Shown: positions 42,441 to 51,753 of the stretch, in pieces
How positions within the stretch are numbered: the first letter of the stretch is position 1
Layout of the letters: each line of letters begins with the position of its first letter
Assembly: GCA_039029275.1 (NCBI GenBank)
Contig: JBCCGL010000001.1
Coordinates: 124,001-188,000, forward strand
Direction: 5' to 3'
Origin: JBCCGL01 sp039029275
GTDB taxonomy: Bacteria > Pseudomonadota > Gammaproteobacteria > JBCCGL01
DNA: 64,000 nucleotides
Translations under genes and position numbers: made by a program
The notes under the pieces: generated by a model
What the model was told of the DNA's origin: nothing
Seen by the model: the letters and a program-made list of their open reading frames with translations, nothing else
Database searches by the model: none

Positions 42441-43385
42441 ATGAGTTACGAATTAAACTTCGGCTACGCGCAGCTCTCGCTCGATCGAAACAGCAACGAA
42501 CGCAAAGACGACGCCTGGATCAACGCACAACTGGACAAAACCAGCACGCAAATTGTTTGCCTGCACAATAATCAAAACTTACTGCGCCATCCCCAAACCA
42601 ACCCCGTTGCGTGTTTTGTTCCGCGTGAAAATGCAGATACGTTTTTAGCACTCTCGCGGAGGCCCGTTTTTCTGGGTGCAAACAACGACGCAGCGTTCTT
42701 CGCGCTCGACCTGTCGCAACATCCTATTGAGACGCTCGCGATCCCTCAGGATTCAGAGTTTGTCGATCTTCGACATGTCGGTTTAACGCTTGCCGGCGAA
42801 CACGCTTCGCTGCTCGCTTACGCCCGCGGTCTGACTTATTGGCACAAGCACAACCAGTTTTGCGCGAACTGCGGCTCACCCAGTTTTCGCACCAGCGGTG
42901 GGCATGCGCGCCAGTGCACTGACAGCGCCTGCGGTCGAATCATTTTTCCACGCACCGATCCCGCGGTGATTATGCTGGTTGAGGATATGTCCGACCCTGC
43001 CAATCCCAGATGTTTGCTGGGACGCAACAAACGCTTTGCCGCGCGAATGTTTTCTACACTCGCAGGATTTGTCGACCCCGGTGAGACGCTCGAGCAATGC
43101 GTCGAACGCGAAGTGTTTGAAGAAGCCGGAATACGCGTCAACAACGTTCGTTATCAGGCTTCGCAACCGTGGCCCTTTCCGTCGTCAATAATGCTCGGAT
43201 TTCGCGCATCAGCGCTGACTACTGACATCGATATTGATAAAGACGAAATAGAAGAAGCGTATTGGTTCAGCGCCGATGAGTTGCGTACCTTCGGTGAGTG
43301 GGGCGATGGCAACAGTAACAAATGCCTTCCAAGAAGCGATTCCATAGCCCGTTATCTGGTAGAGAGCTGGTTGGCGTCGGTTTGA
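42441..43385 (+). CDS. nudC: NADH pyrophosphatase / NAD-RNA decapping enzyme
   Basis: This 314-residue Nudix enzyme has an N-terminal domain, a four-Cys zinc ribbon (CANC at about 137 and CTDSACGRIIFPR), and the Nudix box GFVDPGETLEQCVEREVFEEAGI at about 213-235, here with the conserved Glu residues intact. The following SQPWPFPSSIMLGF is the QPWPFPxS motif of the NudC group. It hydrolyses NAD(H) to NMN(H) and AMP and can remove NAD caps from RNA. The ATG is at 42441. Confidence 0.95.
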   Translation: MSYELNFGYAQLSLDRNSNERKDDAWINAQLDKTSTQIVCLHNNQNLLRHPQTNPVACFVPRENADTFLALSRRPVFLGANNDAAFFALDLSQHPIETLAIPQDSEFVDLRHVGLTLAGEHASLLAYARGLTYWHKHNQFCANCGSPSFRTSGGHARQCTDSACGRIIFPRTDPAVIMLVEDMSDPANPRCLLGRNKRFAARMFSTLAGFVDPGETLEQCVEREVFEEAGIRVNNVRYQASQPWPFPSSIMLGFRASALTTDIDIDKDEIEEAYWFSADELRTFGEWGDGNSNKCLPRSDSIARYLVESWLASV

Positions 43386-43447
43386 CTGGAAATCTATTGC
43401 CCGACTAGGCAATATGCTCGCGAATCAGGAATTCGAGGCGCGGGCAT

Positions 43448-44719
43448 ATGGATCAAGACGAGTCAGGATCCAAAAACCAATCCAAAAAAGAATTGTCGGG
43501 CTGGAGCCAGATTCAGTGGTGGGCGCAAAAGATTCTTCCAACGCTGATTCCCTCTTTAATTGCATTGGTCATCGGTGCGTATCTCAATTTTCAAGTCGAA
43601 AATCAAAAACGCGAAAGCGAAGCCCGCATCGCTCAGATTCAAGCGGAAACCGAAAAAGACATACTCGAAAAGCAGCTTTACGCAGACGCCGAGCGCCGCG
43701 CGCTGGATCACTATCTAAGAATTGTAAATGAGGTCGACGGGATAATCGACAACCCACAGTTGGTGCATACGGCGTCCGAGATTACGAAGGTTGCGGATAT
43801 GATTCGGGACCTGAGACTGTACGACACCAAAACCCTGAAGTTTGTTCGGCGTCTTGCCGAACGCGCTGAAATTCAGTCTGCCTGCAAAATTGATCGGGGG
43901 GCGGTTCTCAGCGATACGTTGATGAAAAAGGGGGAAGACGCGGCAAGACCAGCCGGCAATGATATTGAGGATCGACTAAAAAAAATCTGCGACACCCTGC
44001 ATGAAGAGCTCTATAACTCAATCAGTACAATTAAATTCCACATTTCAAACGCTTCATTTCGAAAAAAGAGCCTGCGTAATATCGACCTGCGTAATTCCGT
44101 AATTTCGAATACGAGCTTTGTTCACTCCGGGCTTTTCAATGCTGATTTCAGCGACAGTGATTTTCTCGACGTCGATTTTTCCAATGCCGACCTGCAGAAC
44201 GCGAACTTCCAGAACACGCGATTGCGCAATACTTCGTTTGATCGCGCGCGGGTTCAGAACGCGGACTTTACCGGGGCTCGCATTCGCGACCTGAATTTGC
44301 TCACCGCGTCGGGCGTTGATCAAGCCATCATCCCCGCTCACTTACTCGCAGGCCCAATTTTTAGCTACAGGGATCTTGCAGCGCTGCTCGAAAAACACAA
44401 AAGCGAACTCCTTGAAACGCAAAACGAGCGTGTGGTTTGTTTTATGTGGGGACGGTACCACGAGCTAATCGAAATGAAGGAGCCCGACATGCTGGCGCAG
44501 TTGGCTGAGGCTAACAAGAAAGATTTAAGCGAGTATATGTCGAGCGAACTATATTCAACCGATGAAAAAAACCCGCAAACGGCGTTGTATAAAAACCTTA
44601 TCAGGGCACATTTTCAGGAGGAAGGCTGGACATTCGAAATTGCCACGGTTGAGCGTGACGGCGAAAAAGTTGTTGTTGGGCGTTGTACACGCGAGGGCTG
44701 GACGTGGCATTTCTGGTAG
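43448..44719 (+). CDS. Membrane-anchored pentapeptide-repeat protein
   Basis: This 423-residue protein has one transmembrane helix at about 28-46 and a charged coiled coil (about 50-90). A helical region follows, then a pentapeptide-repeat stretch at about 198-285 (units such as NADFS, NADLQ, NANFQ, NADFT), which folds as a right-handed beta-helix. The C-terminal ~130 residues are unrecognised. Pentapeptide proteins act as structural or binding scaffolds, and some mimic DNA. The gene lies 6 bases before an MFS gene, so the two are probably one unit. Function unknown. Confidence 0.75.
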   Translation: MDQDESGSKNQSKKELSGWSQIQWWAQKILPTLIPSLIALVIGAYLNFQVENQKRESEARIAQIQAETEKDILEKQLYADAERRALDHYLRIVNEVDGIIDNPQLVHTASEITKVADMIRDLRLYDTKTLKFVRRLAERAEIQSACKIDRGAVLSDTLMKKGEDAARPAGNDIEDRLKKICDTLHEELYNSISTIKFHISNASFRKKSLRNIDLRNSVISNTSFVHSGLFNADFSDSDFLDVDFSNADLQNANFQNTRLRNTSFDRARVQNADFTGARIRDLNLLTASGVDQAIIPAHLLAGPIFSYRDLAALLEKHKSELLETQNERVVCFMWGRYHELIEMKEPDMLAQLAEANKKDLSEYMSSELYSTDEKNPQTALYKNLIRAHFQEEGWTFEIATVERDGEKVVVGRCTREGWTWHFW

Positions 44720-44725
44720 TACCAG

Positions 44726-45889
44726 TTGAACGTAGTTAATAGAAAATTCTCAATACCGTATCTGAGTTACTTCCTGGTTATCCTGGGATTTAATGTCTGG
44801 TCGAGTACGTTTCACGTTTATGTGATTAAGGAGCACAACCTCTCCGACTTTGAGGTGTCACTTCTTTTTTCGTTGACCAGCGTTCCGGGACTGTTGGCGA
44901 TGTTCGCGGTTCCGCTCTATCGATACATCAATCCACGAGTTGTGTTGGCCAGTTTGTGCGCGCTGACGGCGGTTGCGCTCTTGATTATCTCGAACGCTGG
45001 AATTTGGTGGTTGCTTATACCGGGCGTTCTCGCCATTTGTTGCGGACAAGCGTTCAGCTACACGTTTAACAGCGCGCTTTGCCTCAGTCTTGTTGATGAT
45101 CGCGATGCCGCTCAGAATGCGCTCGCAAAAATGAGAAGTTTCGGCCCGCTGGCGGCGCTGTGTGCGACCGCGAGTATTCTGCTATTTGAGCAGTCGCTCG
45201 GCTATAAAGCGATTGTCGGCGTAGTCGCAGTTGTGGTTCTGATTTTTTCTTTGTATTTGTTTTTCGCTCGAATCGATTTTCCTTTAAACCGGGAAAAAGT
45301 CCGGCTTAAAATCAAAAACTCACTGTGGCCCTACTACGCACTTAACGCGCTTTCCGGCGCACGGTCCGCGCTCTTCAAAACGTTTGTTATTACCTTACTC
45401 ATTCGCGAGCATGACTTTGACATGGCGCGCACGTCGGGTCTGATACTGGCGAGCACCATCGCAGGATTTATCGGCTATCGCGCACTCGCATGGCTCAGTG
45501 ACAGGGTTGATCCAAAATACATTCTTGGTTTTGTGCACACGACGGTTGGATTCCTGTTTATCGGTTTTGCAACCGTGCCCAGTAGCGAAGTGCTGGTAGT
45601 GCTTTTCCTGTTTGACTCGATGATTTTTGGGGTTGCAGCAGTAACCGACAGCACGCTGCGCAGGTTTGTCGCCAAGGACAAAATAGTCGGCCAACTGAGC
45701 ACGGGGATGTCGTTGTTTTATGTAATGGGGATTGTCGCACCAATAGTCGGCGGTGCCATCGCGTCGTTCTACAGTTTGGATGTGGTATTCCTTTTTGCCG
45801 CAGCGGTGGCATGGACGGCCGCAGTTGTGAGCCAGATTTATTGTGCGCGTGCATCGCGTTACCGCGAGCAAGGCCTGCTTGTCGATTAA
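44726..45889 (+). CDS. Major facilitator superfamily transporter
   Basis: This 387-residue protein has about twelve hydrophobic segments in the MFS pattern, with a cytoplasmic central loop near residue 190. The length and the first helix (SYFLVILGFNVWSSTFHVYVIKEHNLSDF) resemble small sugar/drug MFS proteins. No substrate signature was recognised. It starts at TTG 44726 directly after the pentapeptide gene. There is no clear terminator after it. Confidence 0.85.
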   Translation: MNVVNRKFSIPYLSYFLVILGFNVWSSTFHVYVIKEHNLSDFEVSLLFSLTSVPGLLAMFAVPLYRYINPRVVLASLCALTAVALLIISNAGIWWLLIPGVLAICCGQAFSYTFNSALCLSLVDDRDAAQNALAKMRSFGPLAALCATASILLFEQSLGYKAIVGVVAVVVLIFSLYLFFARIDFPLNREKVRLKIKNSLWPYYALNALSGARSALFKTFVITLLIREHDFDMARTSGLILASTIAGFIGYRALAWLSDRVDPKYILGFVHTTVGFLFIGFATVPSSEVLVVLFLFDSMIFGVAAVTDSTLRRFVAKDKIVGQLSTGMSLFYVMGIVAPIVGGAIASFYSLDVVFLFAAAVAWTAAVVSQIYCARASRYREQGLLVD

Positions 45890-46026
45890 GACGCACGATT
45901 TTCGTCCGTCACTAAACTGAAATGAGAGAATCAACCTTACCACTCATTCATCGAGTATTTTTTGAATTGTTTTAATATAATTCGCTTCGATTTTATTTCC
46001 CCGCAATACCAGACAAAGAACCCAAG

Positions 46027-46968
46027 ATGATTGAACTCAAGGATCTGACCAAGATTTTCGACGGCATTGTTGCCGTCGATAGCCTCTCGCTGTCAATAGA
46101 ACCTGGCGAAGTACTCGGATTTCTCGGCCCCAACGGCGCGGGCAAATCGACGACGATGAAAATGCTCACTGGATTTTTAAAACCGGACGCAGGATCGGCC
46201 TCGATTTACGGCTACGATGTTCAGTCCGATCTCAACGCAATCAAACAGATAATCGGCTATTTGCCTGAGGGTGCTCCCGCGTGGGGTGAGATGACAACGG
46301 CAGAATTTTTGCGCTTTGTTGCCGACATTCGCCAGATCGCGGCGAACGACAAACAATCCAGCATTGATCACGTTGTTGCACAGCTCGAACTCGGCACTGT
46401 ACTGCACCGACCAATCGATACCTTATCTAAGGGGTTTAAACGACGCGTCGGCATCGCCCAGGCGATCATTCATGATCCGAAAGTGCTGATTCTGGATGAA
46501 CCAACCGACGGTCTGGACCCAAATCAAAAACACCAGGTACGCGAGCTGATCCGCAGCCTCGCGACCGACAAGATCGTGATTATCTCGACACACATTCTCG
46601 AAGAGGTCAACGCGGTGTGTTCACGCGCGGTGATCATTAGCGAGGGCAAGTTGTTGGCGGACAAAACGCCAGCCGAATTAGAACTGCAATCACGCTACCA
46701 CAACGCGATTACAATCGCGCTGGGTGATGATACAGACGTTCGATCAGCACTGACCAGCATGTCAGAGATCGCCGGTGTCGAGCAACACGCGCACGATGCA
46801 CATACGTTCACTGTGTTTCCGGTTAACGGCGAATCGATTTACGCCATAGTTTCCAAAGCCGCCAGTGAAAATCAGTGGCCGGTCGAGTCGCTACACGTCG
46901 AACGTGGACGCCTCGACGATGTGTTTCGCGATGTCACCACCAACGTGTCGACGGAGGTGGCGGCGTGA
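46027..46968 (+). CDS. ABC transporter ATP-binding protein, GldA-like
   Basis: This 313-residue ATPase has Walker A GPNGAGKST (about 37), Q-loop, signature LSKGFKRRVGIAQ, Walker B VLILDEPTDGLDP, and a C-terminal extension of about 90 residues as in GldA/NatA-type proteins. With the next two genes it forms the three-part GldA-GldF-GldG-like system, named for Bacteroidetes gliding but widespread in non-gliding proteobacteria with unclear role. Its stop overlaps the permease start as GTGA. Confidence 0.92.
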   Translation: MIELKDLTKIFDGIVAVDSLSLSIEPGEVLGFLGPNGAGKSTTMKMLTGFLKPDAGSASIYGYDVQSDLNAIKQIIGYLPEGAPAWGEMTTAEFLRFVADIRQIAANDKQSSIDHVVAQLELGTVLHRPIDTLSKGFKRRVGIAQAIIHDPKVLILDEPTDGLDPNQKHQVRELIRSLATDKIVIISTHILEEVNAVCSRAVIISEGKLLADKTPAELELQSRYHNAITIALGDDTDVRSALTSMSEIAGVEQHAHDAHTFTVFPVNGESIYAIVSKAASENQWPVESLHVERGRLDDVFRDVTTNVSTEVAA

Positions 46969-47696
46969 GCGTGATCAATACTTTAGTGCAGCGCGAACTG
47001 CGCAGCTATTTTGCAACGCCCGTTGCGTATGTGTACCTCGTGATATTTCTGGTGCTGTCTGGATTGACCACGTTCTCGATGGGTGGATTTTTCACGCGCG
47101 GGCAGGCCGATCTGCAACCGTTTTTTTCATTCCATCCGTGGCTTTACTTATTTTTAATCCCCGCCGTGGCGATGCGCCTGTGGGCAGAAGAACGCAAAAC
47201 CGGGACAATCGAGTTACTTCTGACCTTACCCATCAGCCTGCGCCAGGCGGTACTGGGCAAATTCCTCGCGGCGTGGTTGTTCACTGCCATCGCGCTGCTT
47301 TTGACTGTTCCGCTCTGGATCACGGTCAACTACCTCGGCGATCCGGATAACGGCATCATCGTTGCGGCGTATCTTGGTAGCTGGCTGATGGCGGGTTCAT
47401 TCTTAGCGATCGGCTCGTGCATGTCGGCGGCAACCTCAAACCAGATCATCGCGTTTATTCTGACCGTTGTCGTTTGCTTCTTGTTCGTCGTTGCGGGCTA
47501 CCCCATCGTGCTCGATTCGTTTCAGGGCTGGGCCTCGTTCGCCGTCGTCGACACGGTCGCCAGCCTCGGCTTTCTGCGGCACTTTGAAGCGATCACGCGC
47601 GGGGTGCTGGATGTACGCGACCTGCTGTACTTCGTCATCATGATCGTCGCCTGGCTGCTCGCCACTGCCGCCGTTATCGACATGAAAAAAGCCTGA
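46965..47696 (+). CDS. ABC-2 type permease, GldF-like
   Basis: The start is GTG at 46965, overlapping the ATPase stop. This 243-residue permease has six transmembrane helices and the conserved beginning LVQRELRSYFATPVAYVYLVIF and the WAEERKTGTIELLLTLP loop of the GldF/ABC-2 family. It partners the preceding ATPase and the following GldG-like protein. Confidence 0.92.
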   Translation: MSVINTLVQRELRSYFATPVAYVYLVIFLVLSGLTTFSMGGFFTRGQADLQPFFSFHPWLYLFLIPAVAMRLWAEERKTGTIELLLTLPISLRQAVLGKFLAAWLFTAIALLLTVPLWITVNYLGDPDNGIIVAAYLGSWLMAGSFLAIGSCMSAATSNQIIAFILTVVVCFLFVVAGYPIVLDSFQGWASFAVVDTVASLGFLRHFEAITRGVLDVRDLLYFVIMIVAWLLATAAVIDMKKA

Positions 47697-47713
47697 TCGG
47701 GGGAACAACAAAA

Positions 47714-49630
47714 ATGACTCTACTACATTCACGATTCGGCCTCGTTGTTCTCGCTGCGGTTGCGGTTGTGCTGATCGGTTTCACCAGCACCGGCTGGAAA
47801 GGTGTGCGCATCGACCTGACTCAGGACGGCCTTTACACCCTCTCGCAAGGCAGCCGCAACATCATCGACAACCTCGAGAGCCCGGTTGCACTGGAATTTT
47901 ATTTCTCGCAGCAACACACGGAAGACAACCCGCACCTGAGAAATTACGGCCAACGCATCAGAGACGTATTGCGGGAATTTGCACAGGTCGGCGGCGATAA
48001 AATCGATCTGCGTATTATTGATCCTGAGCCGTTTTCGCAGGAAGAGGATGAAGCCGATTTAATTGGCATGCAAAGCGTTCGCCTGTCCAACGCCGGGGAC
48101 GAATTTTTTCTCGGTCTGAGCGGTCGCCGCGAAGGCGGCGAGGCGGAAACGATTGCATTTTTTCACCCCAATCGCGAGGAGTTCCTTGAACAGGACATCA
48201 GCAAACTGATTTATCTGGCCGGTCGCGGCGGCAAGCCAACCGTGGGAATATTGTCGAGTCTCGACGTCAACGGCGGCATCGATTTCTCCACGCGCCAACC
48301 GACGCCCGCGTGGGTCGCGGTTGATCAATTGCGCCGACTGTATAACGTGCAGGAAATCAACGCGCTCGATGATCGCATCAGCGAAGAAGTCGATCTTTTG
48401 ATTCTGATTCAACCCGGCAACGTGTCAGACGCGATGCTGTACGCGATTGATCAATACGTTGTTCGCGGCGGCAATACGCTTGTCTTCGCCGATCCGCACA
48501 GCGATATGGCAGCGCTAACGCGCGGCCCCACACCGGTGCCGCCGATTGATAATTCGATCATCCGATTGCTGACTCACTGGGGCGTTCAGATTGATCGCAG
48601 CAATATGATTGCGGACGCGCGCCACGCGGTGTCCGTCAGCCGCGGTGATAATCAATCACCGGTTCGTCATCTCGCGATTCAGGCCTACGAAAAAAGCAAT
48701 ATCGTGGGCGACGATGTTGTCACCAACAAACTTGAGTCGTTGATTTTTTCAACCACAAGCGCAATTACCCAAGCGAGCGATTCGACTATCGACTTTGTAC
48801 CGCTGATTCAGTCGAGCGCCGAATCGATGCTGTTTGCGAGTGAAACCTTTGACCCCGCCGCCGACCCGGATGACATCTACGCCGCATTCGAACCGACGGG
48901 TGAACGCCATACGGTGGCTGCGCGCGTGAGCGGATCGTTCAACACCGTTTTTCCCGGCGGCTACACTCCGCCGGTGCCGGAAGACGATGGCGAGAACGCG
49001 GAAGAAGCGTCGTCTGAAGCTGACGATGCGCAGCCTGCGCCAGAGCCGATCGAGCACATTGAGAACGCGCAAGCTGCCGCGAATTTAATCGTGGTCGCGG
49101 ACTCGGATTTCCTCTCCGACCGACTCTGGGTGCGCGTGCAAAACTTTTTTGGCCAACAGATCGCGCAGCCGTTTGCCGATAACGGTGACTTCGTTTTAAA
49201 CGCGGTGGATAACCTTCTCGGCAGCGCAGATTTGATCGGTATCCGCGGCCGTGGGCAATACGCGCGACCGTTTGATGTGGTTGAACAGATGCAACGCGAA
49301 GCGGATGCCAAGTTTCAGAAAACTGAGCGTGAACTGACCGCGAAGCTGGATGGACTTGAAGCGAAGCTGGACGAACTGCAAGCCGCAAAAGGTGCTGACG
49401 AGGACGCGCTGACCTTGAACGAAGAACAGCTTGCCGAAATTGAAAACTTTCAGGCAGAAAAACTGCAAACTCGCAAAGCGTTAAGGGACGTGCGACATCA
49501 GTTAGGAAGCGATATAGACAATCTTGGCAGTTGGTTGAAGTTCATCAACACAGCGCTCGTCCCAATTCTGTTGACGCTTGTGGTGCTGTTTTTGCGTTGG
49601 CGGCGACGATCAAATCAAGCGCTTGCCTGA
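47714..49630 (+). CDS. GldG-like ABC transporter auxiliary protein
   Basis: This 638-residue protein has an N-terminal transmembrane helix (about 7-24) and a large periplasmic GldG/DUF4350-like domain (RIDLTQDGLYTLSQGSRNII; ILIQPGNVSDAMLYAIDQYV). An acidic Glu/Ala/Pro-rich insertion (about 420-450), a coiled coil near 540-605 and a C-terminal transmembrane helix (about 612-632) follow. Such proteins sit with GldA/GldF, probably handling a polysaccharide or lipoprotein substrate at the periplasmic face. A DUF4340 gene, often the fourth partner, is missing downstream. Confidence 0.9.
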   Translation: MTLLHSRFGLVVLAAVAVVLIGFTSTGWKGVRIDLTQDGLYTLSQGSRNIIDNLESPVALEFYFSQQHTEDNPHLRNYGQRIRDVLREFAQVGGDKIDLRIIDPEPFSQEEDEADLIGMQSVRLSNAGDEFFLGLSGRREGGEAETIAFFHPNREEFLEQDISKLIYLAGRGGKPTVGILSSLDVNGGIDFSTRQPTPAWVAVDQLRRLYNVQEINALDDRISEEVDLLILIQPGNVSDAMLYAIDQYVVRGGNTLVFADPHSDMAALTRGPTPVPPIDNSIIRLLTHWGVQIDRSNMIADARHAVSVSRGDNQSPVRHLAIQAYEKSNIVGDDVVTNKLESLIFSTTSAITQASDSTIDFVPLIQSSAESMLFASETFDPAADPDDIYAAFEPTGERHTVAARVSGSFNTVFPGGYTPPVPEDDGENAEEASSEADDAQPAPEPIEHIENAQAAANLIVVADSDFLSDRLWVRVQNFFGQQIAQPFADNGDFVLNAVDNLLGSADLIGIRGRGQYARPFDVVEQMQREADAKFQKTERELTAKLDGLEAKLDELQAAKGADEDALTLNEEQLAEIENFQAEKLQTRKALRDVRHQLGSDIDNLGSWLKFINTALVPILLTLVVLFLRWRRRSNQALA

Positions 49631-49779
49631 TGCCTGAGTGAAGCCTGGATGAAGCCCGGGATAACGCGTGGATAGCTGAGCGCAGTTAGTGATCGAGGCC
49701 CGTGTTCGTGCTGCTGCGCGGTCATAGGCCTAAAACACCACGTGCTACAATCCACGCTTTCATAACAAGCTTCGTTACT

Positions 49780-50286
49780 TTGAATCATCAACCGTGGCTC
49801 GGTCGATTCGCCGCCGTTTGGGGCGCAGGCGGATTCCTTGCACTCTTAGTCTTCGCCTTGTATCGCCTGACCCCGATCGCCATCGAGGGTTTTAGCGTGC
49901 CGTGGCAGTGGTATCACTGGGTAGTCTTCGTCGCCAATTCTGTGTTTATGGCGTACAGCGAGGGCTACAAAGGGTTTCAGATAAACTACTCGCCGCGACT
50001 GGCCGGGCGGGCTCGATACCTGTTGCAGAACGCAACACCCTTGACCGCGATACTCGCACCTTTTTTTTGCATGAGCTTTTTTGCCGCAGAAAAGCGTCGC
50101 GTGATCACATCATGGGTCCTAACCGCCATGATCATCGTGTTTATTGTCGCGGTCCAAAGCTTGCCTCAGCCATGGCGCGGCCTGCTCGACGCAGGGGTGG
50201 TCGTAGGTCTGGCCTGGGGAATTGTGACGACGCTTATCTGCCTGTTTGCATCGACCAATTCGCAGGCAACCCAGGATATAGAATAG
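49780..50286 (+). CDS. Conserved membrane protein
   Basis: This 168-residue protein has about four transmembrane helices (near 12-32, 48-66, 93-110, 125-160 of the chosen form). No family was recognised. The start TTG at 49780 is preferred because a -10-like TACAAT lies 30 bases upstream; a GTG at 49702 would add 26 non-membrane residues. It stands alone between the ABC operon and the YHS gene, on the plus strand. Function unknown. Confidence 0.6.
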   Translation: MNHQPWLGRFAAVWGAGGFLALLVFALYRLTPIAIEGFSVPWQWYHWVVFVANSVFMAYSEGYKGFQINYSPRLAGRARYLLQNATPLTAILAPFFCMSFFAAEKRRVITSWVLTAMIIVFIVAVQSLPQPWRGLLDAGVVVGLAWGIVTTLICLFASTNSQATQDIE

Positions 50287-50302
50287 TTACGCCGCGAGCA
50301 CT

Positions 50303-50758
50303 TCAGTCAATAGTGCTTTGCTGCGTTTTCAACCACAAATCACCGGCAAGTTTTTGTTGATTAGGCACATCCGTCGCCCACTGTTGTCGACCCCATGTCG
50401 AAAAAAAGAAATACAGTTTGCCATCGATAATCCGCCAGTTACGCGGGTCCGCGCCAACGACATGGCCGTCACTCAATCCATTCGCGCAGTGTCCGCCGTA
50501 TTGCGGAGCGTAGCGTTCTGGGTCCGCAGCAAATAAATCGCGATGCTCGGCATTGATAAAATACCAGTCTGCATCGTCCCAGCGATGGCTGAAGTTCTCA
50601 TCGCCGCGAGTCGCGCGCCCCTGCGTATGATACGCCACCACGTCAAAACCGCCCGCCGCCGCGCCGCTTTGCGTTAAGTACCATTTGCCTGCCTGACCGC
50701 CCGCATGCGCGAAAAACGCGAGCGCGAGCATGGCACCCATCAGAATCGATCTAATCAT
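50303..50758 (-). CDS. Exported YHS-domain protein
   Basis: The start is ATG at 50758 with TTGGAGG upstream; the frame is open for ten more codons. The 151-residue product has a signal peptide (about 1-20) and a YHS-like domain (GGFDVVAYHTQGRATRGDENF, YGGHCANGLSDG, WRIIDGKLYFF) of the type seen in small periplasmic proteins with a probable metal- or cofactor-related role. It is transcribed divergently from the PhyH gene across 86 bases. Function unknown. Confidence 0.85.
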   Translation of the reverse strand: MIRSILMGAMLALAFFAHAGGQAGKWYLTQSGAAAGGFDVVAYHTQGRATRGDENFSHRWDDADWYFINAEHRDLFAADPERYAPQYGGHCANGLSDGHVVGADPRNWRIIDGKLYFFFSTWGRQQWATDVPNQQKLAGDLWLKTQQSTID

Positions 50759-50843
50759 CTGTTCCTCCAATTTTTGTCGTACAACCATAGTGACTATTAG
50801 CGCGTTTCAGTGGCATAGTCGCTTTTCTATGCAGGAGACCGTG

Positions 50844-51695
50844 ATGAACGATACGAGTTCCCTAAATCTAGCCGAACAATATGATCGCGATGGTTTTGTG
50901 TTTCCGCTCGATGTATTCAACCAGACCGCGGTTGACGACATGCGGGCGGAACTGGCCTCAGTCGAAAAACAGCCGGATGCCGACCTGCCGCTGAAGGTTT
51001 CTCAATTGTTGCGAACCAACTGTCATTTCGTATTGCCGTTTGTGACGAAAGCCGCGTGTAGCGCTAATTTACTCGACAAGGTCGAAGAAGTTCTTGGTCC
51101 TGATATCTTGATCTACAGCGCCGAGTTTTTTATCAAAGAACCGCAAACCGAAAAGATTGTGACATGGCATCAGGATCTCACCTACTGGGGTCTGGGTGAG
51201 ACCGATGATGAACTCACCGCGTGGATCGCCTTGTCCGATGTCACGGTCGAGTCCGGGTGCATGCGCTTTGTACCTGGCTCACACAAACAGCGCATCGTCC
51301 CGCACCAGGATACCTTCGACGAAAACAACCTGTTATCACGCGGGCAGGAGGTCGCTGTCGACGTCGATGAGAATGAAGCGGTTAACATCGAACTCAAACC
51401 GGGCCAGGTATCGTTCCATCACGGACGGATGTTTCACGCCTCCGGGCCCAATAAAAGCAATCATCGGCGCATCGGTTTGGTGATTCGATACGTCACCCCA
51501 CACGTCCGGCAATCCGGCGCGGGCGGTTATGCGATCGTCGCGCGCGGCGAGGACAAAACCGGCAACTGGAATCATATGCCGCGACCCATCGCAAACTTTG
51601 ATGCAAAAGATCTGGAAGCTTATCAGCGCATTCGCGATGAACACGTAAAGGTGTTGATGAAAAATGCGGAGGGTACGTCCACCGTATACGGGTAA
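50844..51695 (+). CDS. Phytanoyl-CoA dioxygenase (PhyH) family protein
   Basis: The start is the ATG at 50844, with AGGAGACC just before it. This 283-residue Fe(II)/2-oxoglutarate-dependent oxygenase shows the iron ligands HxD (WHQDLTYWG, about 123) and the distal His in FHHGRMFHASGPN (about 197), with the 2-oxoglutarate-binding Arg in HRRIGLVIRYV. The family includes hydroxylases of ectoine, halogenases and fatty-acid oxidisers; the substrate is unknown. It stands alone. Confidence 0.9.
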   Translation: MNDTSSLNLAEQYDRDGFVFPLDVFNQTAVDDMRAELASVEKQPDADLPLKVSQLLRTNCHFVLPFVTKAACSANLLDKVEEVLGPDILIYSAEFFIKEPQTEKIVTWHQDLTYWGLGETDDELTAWIALSDVTVESGCMRFVPGSHKQRIVPHQDTFDENNLLSRGQEVAVDVDENEAVNIELKPGQVSFHHGRMFHASGPNKSNHRRIGLVIRYVTPHVRQSGAGGYAIVARGEDKTGNWNHMPRPIANFDAKDLEAYQRIRDEHVKVLMKNAEGTSTVYG

Positions 51696-51753
51696 GCGCA
51701 TCAATCTTGTCTTTCATTGAAGCGTGATTTTAGACAGAGATTGTTTTTCACCG

